A DNA stretch of 20,610 bases from a virus, in the IMG/VR virus record IMGVR_UViG_3300042731_008249, positions 1-20,610 of that record; one strand, 5' to 3'. Shown here piece by piece: positions 7,673 through 12,815 of the stretch. The notes under the pieces were generated by a model. That model saw only the letters and a list, made by a program, of their open reading frames with translations, made no database searches and was not told the origin of the DNA. Each line of letters opens with the position of its first letter. The stretch's first letter is position 1. The position numbers and the translations under genes are program-made.

Positions 7673-9290
7673 TTCCTAACCTCCCTGAAACCGGCAGGAC
7701 GCCGGAGCCGTGTGTCATTTTGTTTTGAATGTGATACCAGGCTTGTAACGCATAGTTCCCGGCCATACCGTAGTGATTATCAACTCTGTGTTTGTACCGG
7801 TATACATCTATCCCGGCAGCGTTTTTCACCCGTTCTTTGATTAGTTTTTTATGATGCTTTCTAACTACTACTATGACTTTCCCGGCTGATTTCGGGGGTA
7901 ATACTGCTATTCCCCCTTTGATGCAATCGCTGTACTCATCCAGTGACTCTGTACGGGGCAGGTTGATTTTAGGTAATTTTTGACCTTTTTTTTCTGTTTC
8001 TTTTTCCTGTATTTCTTCTCCTGTGAAATCCACAACAGCAACCCTTTTCTTGAATTTCAGTGCAAACTTTTTTGCTTCGTGGGTATTGGGTTTGTAATCT
8101 ATGTAACACATACGGACATTGTGTATTTTCATCAGGGGATAGAGTTGGTTGAAATCGTCAAGCTCTTCAAACCAGTGATAGAGGAGACGGTATCCCTGGG
8201 GGTGGGCGATGGCAACGTGTAATTTTTCCCCCTGGTCAACCCCCATGACGGAGCGGCCGGCAAAGGCGGGGCGGAGCGGGTGGACTCCGGCCATTTCGTT
8301 GAATATTTTATCTGTGAGGGGCTGGTCGTCCCCTGCATAAGCCAGGCCGATCAATGACCGCCAGAAATACTTCAACAAATCCAGGTTATTGGCATTGACT
8401 ATTGCTTTGTATAACTTTTCTGCAACGCTGCCAAAATGGGCTATTTTGCGGGTCCAATAGGCTTGCGAAATATGATAACTCCTGATGTCTCTACCTGGGT
8501 ATTTTGCCACCCATTCTGCATTTGCCGGGTCAAGGGGTTTCCCGCATTTTTCGCAGGCGAAATAATACAAATCTCCGCTTTTTCGGCCCTTGAATTGAAG
8601 CACTGCCAGAGGCTCTTGATAGATGTTTTCAATGATATTGTTAGCTTTCCCACAATGTGGACAGAAGAAAAATCGATAGTGTTGATCCCCTTCCTCGAAG
8701 GCTTCGTCTATCCCGAACCCGGGAACCGAGGGTTTTGACAATTGCATATACCAGGCCAGGTTTGAGTGTTCAAGCCGGTCCTTTGCTACAAATTTGTTTT
8801 CTTGATCGACTATGTCGGTTTCATCCACGATCAAAAGGTCGATATCAGCACTGGTTACTTTTGATTCGCTTTTCAGGCCGTGTAAGTACAGGGTTGAGAA
8901 TCCGATATCCTTTTGAAAGGGAGTATTTGTTAGACCGAGTCTGCTTTTGATTTCCGGGGATGTTGCAATGATCTTATTTACCCGGTCCTTTGAAAACTCC
9001 CGTATCCAGTCATCCGTGGGCCCACAATACATTGATTTCGACCCCTCAGAGCATGCAAGCCAAAGCATGAGACAGATCGCATAAGTAGATATCCCCACCT
9101 GGACAGACTTCCGGAACACTTTCAGGGGGTGCATATCCCGGTAAATCTGTTCAAGTTCCGGGTGCTCATCAAACGTGAAAGGAAAGGAACGGAGATATAT
9201 ATTTTCCAGGACCCAGTCAACAAGGGGTTGAGTCTGTCCGATTTCTTCTAATCGTTGTTTGAAGTCTTTGAGAACGTTGTAATCAGACAT
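7656..9290 (-). CDS. terminase large subunit, GpA type
   Basis: 544 residues. This is the ATP-driven DNA packaging motor and headful/cos nuclease, acting at the portal vertex. The Walker A-like segment KSVQVGIST (61-69) has the GpA-style layout in which the Lys leads the motif, as in lambda gpA. Walker B is LLIVDE (152-157). Two CxxC pairs (210/213 and 246/249) form the zinc-ribbon-like insertion typical of GpA terminases. The nuclease region includes Asp352 (MGVDQG), Asp398 (CYIDYK) and a final Asp504-Asn-His506 segment. The gene overlaps both the upstream small-terminase-like gene and the downstream portal gene, so translation is probably coupled. Confidence 0.88.
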   Translation of the reverse strand: MSDYNVLKDFKQRLEEIGQTQPLVDWVLENIYLRSFPFTFDEHPELEQIYRDMHPLKVFRKSVQVGISTYAICLMLWLACSEGSKSMYCGPTDDWIREFSKDRVNKIIATSPEIKSRLGLTNTPFQKDIGFSTLYLHGLKSESKVTSADIDLLIVDETDIVDQENKFVAKDRLEHSNLAWYMQLSKPSVPGFGIDEAFEEGDQHYRFFFCPHCGKANNIIENIYQEPLAVLQFKGRKSGDLYYFACEKCGKPLDPANAEWVAKYPGRDIRSYHISQAYWTRKIAHFGSVAEKLYKAIVNANNLDLLKYFWRSLIGLAYAGDDQPLTDKIFNEMAGVHPLRPAFAGRSVMGVDQGEKLHVAIAHPQGYRLLYHWFEELDDFNQLYPLMKIHNVRMCYIDYKPNTHEAKKFALKFKKRVAVVDFTGEEIQEKETEKKGQKLPKINLPRTESLDEYSDCIKGGIAVLPPKSAGKVIVVVRKHHKKLIKERVKNAAGIDVYRYKHRVDNHYGMAGNYALQAWYHIQNKMTHGSGVLPVSGRLGNVTIH

Positions 9291-9789
9291 TTCTCAACTC
9301 CTTTTTGACATCGGCCAGTATTTCGTCAATAAACCTTCTTAAGAGCGGCCCGATAACCCTATGTCTCAAAAGTACTTCAATCAGTTTTTTCGCGTATTTC
9401 TCCGCTTTCTGGCTGTCTTTTTGACGTTCTTTCAATTGTTCTGAGACTTGTTCAATCTGCCGTTGTAAACAGATCACAGCCTGGGTATTGATTTTATTTT
9501 CTTCACCCCCCAGGCCATCTTTTACTTTTTGGAGAAGCAATTTTTTAATGTCTACGATATCCTGGAATAATTCATCTCCGAGGCTGTCAACAAAAATTTC
9601 TTTCTTTTTGCCATGAAACTTTGCCCTTAAATTTTCCCATTCGTCCCTATTGTCTTGACGCCATTTTACCAGGGTATTGTAATTTTTTTTGATGCCTTTT
9701 TTCTGTAATTCTCTCCAAACCTCAGAGAGGTTCCCTAATTTGGCATACAGCTCCATTGCCAGCTCGTAGGTTTGGAAGTCCATGCTCAT
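9283..9789 (-). CDS. putative terminase small subunit
   Basis: 168 residues. The N-terminus (residues 8-48) has a helix-turn-helix-like pattern (LYAKLGNLSEVWRELQKKG) followed by 'NTLVKWRQDN', typical of DNA-recognising small terminases and similar in style to DUF1804/Mu gp27-like proteins. A long charged coiled-coil-like helix follows (about 90-140), then a hydrophobic C-terminal helix. It overlaps the large terminase gene by eight bases, the classic small-before-large order. A second ATG two codons in (9783) could be the true start. Function is inferred from HTH plus position. Confidence 0.65.
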   Translation of the reverse strand: MSMDFQTYELAMELYAKLGNLSEVWRELQKKGIKKNYNTLVKWRQDNRDEWENLRAKFHGKKKEIFVDSLGDELFQDIVDIKKLLLQKVKDGLGGEENKINTQAVICLQRQIEQVSEQLKERQKDSQKAEKYAKKLIEVLLRHRVIGPLLRRFIDEILADVKKELRNV

Positions 9790-9797
9790 CAGGAACC

Positions 9798-9989
9798 CTA
9801 AATCAAAGACAAAAGCTTCAATACACCTGCTTCCTTAAGCAGCACTATTCCTACCAGGATAAGCAATGCAATTAGCATTTTCTCCATTCGCCTTGACCGC
9901 TTTTCCAGGCCATCTACACCGTTCCCAAACAAAACAAGGCTTACTTTCTCTATTTCTGCACATAGGCTTTTGCATTCTTTAGTCATCAT
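9798..9989 (-). CDS. small single-pass membrane protein, holin/XhlA-like
   Basis: 63 residues from ATG 9989, with GGAG five bases upstream. A start at GTG 10130 in the same frame would give 110 residues but places the start codon inside the ribosome-binding site of the gene at 10123, so I prefer 9989. Layout: a charged helix with two Cys (residues 6 and 10), a basic segment (EKRSRRMEK), then one membrane span (LIALLILVGIVLL) and a short hydrophobic tail. This resembles XhlA/holin-associated proteins or a phage accessory membrane protein. The ATG overlaps the stop of the 45-residue gene. Confidence 0.55.
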   Translation of the reverse strand: MMTKECKSLCAEIEKVSLVLFGNGVDGLEKRSRRMEKMLIALLILVGIVLLKEAGVLKLLSLI

Positions 9990-10123
9990 TCTAACTCCAG
10001 GTACTCCGGGTCCGTGTATTTGCACGGGATAATCGCATGAAAAAAGCGGAAAACCGCAGTCCTCACGTGTTGATGGAACATATACCATTGAATTCCCTCG
10101 ACTATCCTCTTTAATACCCTCAT
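9986..10123 (-). CDS. first late-operon ORF, 45 aa, unknown
   Basis: ATG 10123 follows a near-perfect AGGAGGTG at ideal distance, the best ribosome-binding site in this part. The frame runs 45 codons to a TGA that overlaps the next gene's ATG (ATGATG). It is basic and aromatic, with an amphipathic middle (VFRFFHAII) and a single Cys. It has no recognised family. The coupled stop/start suggests that translating it helps load ribosomes on the membrane-protein gene. It may act as a leader peptide or a small lysis-related protein. Confidence 0.55.
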   Translation of the reverse strand: MRVLKRIVEGIQWYMFHQHVRTAVFRFFHAIIPCKYTDPEYLELE

Positions 10124-10143
10124 TTTTCACCTCCTAAAATGCA

Positions 10144-10173
10144 AAAGCCCCCGGCTCTAGAACCGGGGGCTTT
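10144..10173. terminator. strong intrinsic terminator-like hairpin
   Basis: An 11-bp perfect stem (AAAGCCCCCGG / CCGGGGGCTTT) with an 8-base loop. On the minus strand it is followed by TTTTGCATTTT, giving a U-rich tail, and it lies only a few bases before the AGGAGGTG of the first late gene. It could end the repressor transcript (10638-11060). The late operon then needs a promoter between hairpin and gene, where I see none, or antitermination. Confidence 0.8.
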
Positions 10174-10286
10174 CTAAAATTTAGTGCCATTTAAAAGTGT
10201 CTCAATTTAATTATAATCGCCTTATACAATCAATTTGCACCTCCAAAACTTATTATACATACTTTTGAGAAAAAAGCTCAAAAAAC

Positions 10287-10340
10287 CGTTAAGATCGACA
10301 ATTCCGATAATTCCGATAAGATCGATACATCCGACAATTT
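10287..10340. repeat. six tandem 9-bp repeats
   Basis: Six adjacent 9-mers: CGTTAAGAT, CGACAATTC, CGATAATTC, CGATAAGAT, CGATACATC, CGACAATTT. The consensus is about CGAYAATTC. They lie in the non-coding region between late operon and repressor. Short direct repeats in such a place can be protein-binding iterons, or they can be a minisatellite without function. Confidence 0.75.
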
Positions 10341-10380
10341 TGTTCACCTAAAAAACGGCGTTTGGCAAAGAATTTGCTAA

Positions 10381-10413
10381 GGGAAGCCCACGAATTACAC
10401 GAATTACACGAAT
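10381..10413. repeat. dispersed repeat type A, copy 1
   Basis: AAGCCCACGAATTACACGAA followed by TTACACGAAT. An inverted copy lies at 11238-11269 and a third copy at 17454-17482. The inverted pair encloses the left repressor gene and its control region. Confidence 0.85.
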
Positions 10414-10637
10414 GAATAAAAAGTGATCCCAAAAGAAGCCGGGCTGTAACCACCAATAACCTTTATTTGCCAGGATTCACAAGACACAGAAAAGCCACTG
10501 AAAAGCCACTGACAGGCCACAGAAAAGCCAACCGCGAAGGTAAGAGCAGGGGGCAGTGGGCAGGGAGCAGGGGGGTTGCGATTTTTACATTTTACACCGG
10601 GTGGCGCCATGCACCGGCGATGCAGTTTATAAATTTT

Positions 10638-11060
10638 CTAAGAGGTGGGCATTTCTATTTCCCATTTAATGCCCTTTTCTTTGAGATACCTTTCTATCCT
10701 TTCCTTTTGTTCCCACTTAAATATTGAAAAGTACTTCAAGACTTCATACCTGACAAAAGGGACATTTTCCATATAGAACTTAAACTCTCTGAAATCGTCC
10801 AGGGTTTCCCCGGTTTCTACAGGCATCACATTCTCAACAAACATACTTCCATTGCCGGTTAGAAGCCAATTTATATTTAAGTTATACTCTCTGTAAAGTA
10901 CAATAAGAAGTTTTGAAGATGGCGCACTAATGCCGTTTTCAATACTTTTCACTACGTTGTAAGTTTGAGATGTCAAAGCCACGATATCTTTTCTTTTTTT
11001 CTTTATTCTCTTCCTAAACGTCTTAAACCTTATTCCTATTTGATCTTTCTTTAATTCCAT
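10638..11060 (-). CDS. XRE-family (HTH_3) phage repressor-like regulator
   Basis: 140 residues from ATG 11060, which has GAGGTG upstream. A GTG three codons earlier lies within that site and is less likely. Residues 8-65 form an XRE-type helix-turn-helix (RFKTFRKRIKKKRKDIVAL...YNVVKSIENG), although the second helix is less canonical than in the right-hand repressor. A 'NINWLLTGNGSMF' linker (62-74) matches the one in the regulator at 15025-15462, as seen in many CI-like proteins. The C-terminus is helical and basic, not a LexA-type peptidase domain. A sigma70-like promoter and a 25-bp palindrome lie just upstream, which points to autoregulation. Confidence 0.7.
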   Translation of the reverse strand: MELKKDQIGIRFKTFRKRIKKKRKDIVALTSQTYNVVKSIENGISAPSSKLLIVLYREYNLNINWLLTGNGSMFVENVMPVETGETLDDFREFKFYMENVPFVRYEVLKYFSIFKWEQKERIERYLKEKGIKWEIEMPTS

Positions 11061-11077
11061 ACTAATCACCTCGTTTA

Positions 11078-11107
11078 ATTATACACCAGGATAAAACCAA
11101 AATGCAA
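11078..11107 (-). promoter_or_regulatory. promoter of the left repressor gene
   Basis: On the minus strand: TTGCAT, an 18-base spacer, TATAAT (complement of 11078-11083). Transcription would begin about ten bases before the repressor ATG at 11060, so the leader is short. Confidence 0.6.
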
Positions 11108-11117
11108 ATTTTGGCTC

Positions 11118-11142
11118 AAATTGGTCAAAAGTTGACCAATTT
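11118..11142. promoter_or_regulatory. 25-bp palindromic operator-like site
   Basis: AAATTGGTCAA - AAG - TTGACCAATTT is a perfect palindrome just upstream of the repressor promoter. A further half site, TTGGTCAA, lies at 11198-11205. It is a natural candidate for the binding site of the adjacent XRE protein. Confidence 0.65.
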
Positions 11143-11237
11143 TAAAATGGCTATTTTCCCAAAAAGCTTTTATAATGCATATTTCTATTTTTATTTTTTG
11201 GTCAAATTCTTTTTTTCATAGCTAGTTTGGTTTTTTT

Positions 11238-11269
11238 TCGTGTAATTTGTGTAATTCGTGGGCTTTCCC
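11238..11269. repeat. dispersed repeat type A, inverted copy 2
   Basis: TTCGTGTAATTTGTGTAATT then CGTGGGCTTTCC: the reverse complement of the copy at 10381-10413 with one or two differences. The two copies face each other across the repressor gene. Confidence 0.85.
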
Positions 11270-11270
11270 C

Positions 11271-11297
11271 AAAAACGGCTTTTTTTAGACCGTTTTT
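11271..11297. other. hairpin with A/T-rich arms
   Basis: AAAAACGG at 11271-11278 pairs with CCGTTTTT at 11290-11297. A second overlapping weak hairpin (GACCG / CGGTC) lies at about 11288-11307. It is in a gene-free stretch and could act as a weak terminator. No adjacent transcript needing it on either strand is evident. Confidence 0.4.
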
Positions 11298-11328
11298 AAA
11301 ATCGGTCATTTTTTTAAAAACCCTTTAT

Positions 11329-11420
11329 CTTTGCGTTTCTTCGCGTTCCTTCGCGGCAAAAAAAACAGTTAACAATAGCTTTTTTGCTTTTTTCTGTGTC
11401 CTCTGTGTCCTCTGTGGCTA
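11329..11420. repeat. dispersed repeats type B and type C, side by side
   Basis: Type B (TTCGCGTTCCTTCGCGGC at about 11340-11357) and type C (CTGTGTCCTCTGTGTCCTCT at 11395-11414, then GTGGC) lie 40-50 bases apart in the gene-free region left of the PEGA gene. The same two motifs occur in the portal gene (7618-7649 and 6184-6235), and type C also at 17202-17235. Confidence 0.85.
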
Positions 11421-11428
11421 AATTAAAA

Positions 11429-11475
11429 AATAGGTATTTCTACCTATTGAAATTTCTATCTTAACAATTTATAAT
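11429..11475 (+). promoter_or_regulatory. promoter of the PEGA lipoprotein gene with adjoining palindrome
   Basis: TTGAAA (11447-11452), a 17-base spacer and TATAAT (11470-11475) form a near-consensus promoter. A perfect palindrome, AATAGGTA-TTTC-TACCTATT (11429-11448), touches the -35 box and could be an operator. The start would fall about ten bases before the AAGGAGG at 11481. Confidence 0.75.
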
Positions 11476-11492
11476 TCATATAAGGAGGAAAA

Positions 11493-11897
11493 ATGCGCAA
11501 AACCATAGCGATTTTAATGATTGTTTGTTTGTTTCTTGTATTGAGTGGATGTGCCGCAGTCTTCACAGGCGGTAGAGGAAAAATCAAAACCACATCTGAT
11601 CCAGAAGGGGCAGAAGTGTGGGTAAACGGTGAAAAGATGGGACAAACTCCAATTACGCTTCGTTTGAAAACAAAGGGTGAATATACCATTGAAGTCCGAA
11701 AAGATGGATTTAAACCCCAAATATTCAAAGTTACAAACAAAGTTGGAGCGGGATGGATTGTCCTTGATGTTTTATGCGGATTACTTCCTGTAATTGTTGA
11801 TGCGGCTACAGGAAGTTGGTACGTATTTAATGAAAAGAATTTCAATGCTGTTTTAGAAAAACAGCAACCAAAACCATTAATGGTTCCAATTCCATAA
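11493..11897 (+). CDS. PEGA-domain lipoprotein
   Basis: 134 residues with an N-terminal signal and lipobox LSGC (Cys20), so it should be exported and lipid-anchored. Residues 30-78 form a PEGA domain (SDPEGAEVWVNGEKMGQTP ... VRKDGFKPQ), a small beta fold seen on the outside of bacterial cells. A second hydrophobic segment follows at 83-105 (VGAGWIVLDVLCGLLP) and then an Asp-Ala-Ala-Thr-Gly-Ser-Trp motif, a layout common in short PEGA lipoproteins. It has its own strong promoter and AAGGAGG. It is not a typical phage gene and looks like host or cargo DNA. The exact role is unknown. Confidence 0.85.
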   Translation: MRKTIAILMIVCLFLVLSGCAAVFTGGRGKIKTTSDPEGAEVWVNGEKMGQTPITLRLKTKGEYTIEVRKDGFKPQIFKVTNKVGAGWIVLDVLCGLLPVIVDAATGSWYVFNEKNFNAVLEKQQPKPLMVPIP

Positions 11898-11903
11898 TTT
11901 TAT

Positions 11904-11941
11904 AAGTGGGTGGTTCTCCCAAAGAGAAGAGCCACCCACTT
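11904..11941 (+). terminator. hairpin after the PEGA gene
   Basis: AAGTGGGTGG pairs with CCACCCACTT, with an inner TTCTC/GAGAA stem. There is no clear run of T after it, so termination may be weak. It separates the lipoprotein gene from the operator/promoter at 11957-12021. Confidence 0.6.
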
Positions 11942-11956
11942 ACCGCTTTCCCCCAT

Positions 11957-11982
11957 TGACAAAAATACATCGAATTTTGTCA
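11957..11982. promoter_or_regulatory. 26-bp palindromic operator, copy 1
   Basis: TGACAAAAAT, a 6-base centre, AATTTTGTCA. The copy at 16245-16270 has the same TGACAAAAATA...TTTTGTCA shape and the same length. In both places one end continues into TTGAAAA and then a strong promoter. This indicates one regulator controlling the cargo operon and the phage switch. Confidence 0.7.
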
Positions 11983-11993
11983 TTGAAAAAGGC

Positions 11994-12021
11994 TTGACAA
12001 AACCCGTCAAATATGTATAAT
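11994..12021 (+). promoter_or_regulatory. strong promoter of the cargo operon
   Basis: A consensus TTGACA (11994-11999), a 16-base spacer and TATAAT (12016-12021). A short TTGAC...GTCAA inverted repeat overlaps the spacer. The palindromic site 11957-11982 lies immediately upstream. Confidence 0.8.
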
Positions 12022-12071
12022 CTAACTTTAAGGCGATGTAAGATTAATAGTAACTTCCAGAGGAAACAGAA

Positions 12072-12143
12072 ATGAGTGATAGCTCACTTTTTACCCAGGC
12101 CGCCCGGCAAATAAAAAAAATTAAAAGAATTATCGGAGGATAA
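12072..12143 (+). CDS. short leader ORF, 23 aa
   Basis: ATG 12072 follows AGAGGAAACAGAA and opens a 23-codon frame ending one base before the next gene's ATG, with that gene's CGGAGGA ribosome-binding site inside its last codons. The peptide begins with Met-Ser-Asp-Ser-Ser and ends in a basic, amphipathic tail rich in Lys and Ile (KKIKRIIGG). It could be a translated leader that couples to 12145, or a small membrane-active peptide. No family is known to me. Confidence 0.4.
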   Translation: MSDSSLFTQAARQIKKIKRIIGG

Positions 12144-12144
12144 A

Positions 12145-12795
12145 ATGAAAAGAATAATTTTGTTTTTAATATTATCGATTCTATTTGTAATACACCTTTT
12201 TCCTTTAATGGTACATAACGAAACGGATTGCGCATTTGAGGGACAATGTAGCAAAGATGGTGAATTTGCAAGTATTATAGTTCATCCACTTCGATATTTT
12301 ATCATTGAAGGTGCCAGTTATTTTCTTGAATCAAAGGCAGCGATAAATCATTTTTTAAAGGAGATAGAAATTGCGGAGCTGTATGGACTTGATTTCTATA
12401 TTTTGGAAAAACATCTAAACTGTGCTATCTATAATCTTGAGCATGCAAGTAGGATATATGAAAATTTAATTAATACCGCAAAAACCATTCCTTATGATTT
12501 AGGAATAATTGACAAGCTGAAAAACTTCAATTATACAGAATTTCAAAATAATTTCAATCTTAATCCATCCATTTTTATAGATGTTGAAAATCTTCTTAAA
12601 GATGGGAATGTAATAGGAGTATACGAAAAAACGGACATAGACATCAAAGATATTTTAGATAAGTTATATTATGTAAAATCAACGCTGATGGGAAAAAAAT
12701 CACCTGATATATCTACACTCTGGAAGATTAACCAATCATATAATTACATTAATCTTTTTGGGCAATATGTATCGCAAATATTTCTGAACCTATAG
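12145..12795 (+). CDS. signal-bearing protein of unknown function
   Basis: 216 residues. A hydrophobic N-terminal segment (residues 3-23) looks like a signal peptide or an anchor. The mature part has Cys29 and Cys35, possibly a disulphide, then several helices with Tyr/Asn/Ile-rich composition and no recognised fold. GGAGGA lies just before the ATG. It is the first full gene of an operon with the large permease (20 bases downstream) and shares its low-GC codon use, unlike the phage genes. A periplasmic or cell-surface partner of the permease is a reasonable guess, but no motif supports a specific role. Confidence 0.7.
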   Translation: MKRIILFLILSILFVIHLFPLMVHNETDCAFEGQCSKDGEFASIIVHPLRYFIIEGASYFLESKAAINHFLKEIEIAELYGLDFYILEKHLNCAIYNLEHASRIYENLINTAKTIPYDLGIIDKLKNFNYTEFQNNFNLNPSIFIDVENLLKDGNVIGVYEKTDIDIKDILDKLYYVKSTLMGKKSPDISTLWKINQSYNYINLFGQYVSQIFLNL

Positions 12796-12815
12796 TATAT
12801 AGTTAGGGAGGGCTA

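Larger units (their letters stand above)
10174..10637. other. non-coding region between late operon and left repressor
   Basis: No convincing gene. It holds AT-rich DNA with TATAAT-like boxes near 10210, a six-unit 9-bp repeat (10287-10340), a type-A dispersed repeat (10381-10413), and a zone of decayed repeats at about 10470-10575. That zone has AGACACAGAAAAGCCAC-like units, CCGCGAAGG, and a G-rich run of GGGCAGGGAGCAGGGG type. A late-operon promoter should lie here, but no box pair with good spacing stands out. Confidence 0.6.

Noticed and set aside
9798-10130. 110-residue protein from GTG 10130
   Set aside because: The GTG lies inside the AGGAGGTG site that serves ATG 10123 in another frame; a better start with its own site is at 9989.
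10538-10576. G-rich run as a G-quadruplex regulator
   Set aside because: It has several G-runs but lies in a zone of decayed low-complexity repeats with no nearby gene start on a fitting strand; nothing else supports a role.
10467-10727. Plus-strand frame over the decayed repeats
   Set aside because: It consists of repeat-derived sequence and runs antisense into the repressor gene; no start signal.
11227-11421. Plus-strand frame of 64 codons left of the PEGA gene
   Set aside because: It is made of dispersed repeats types A, B and C and has no ribosome-binding site.
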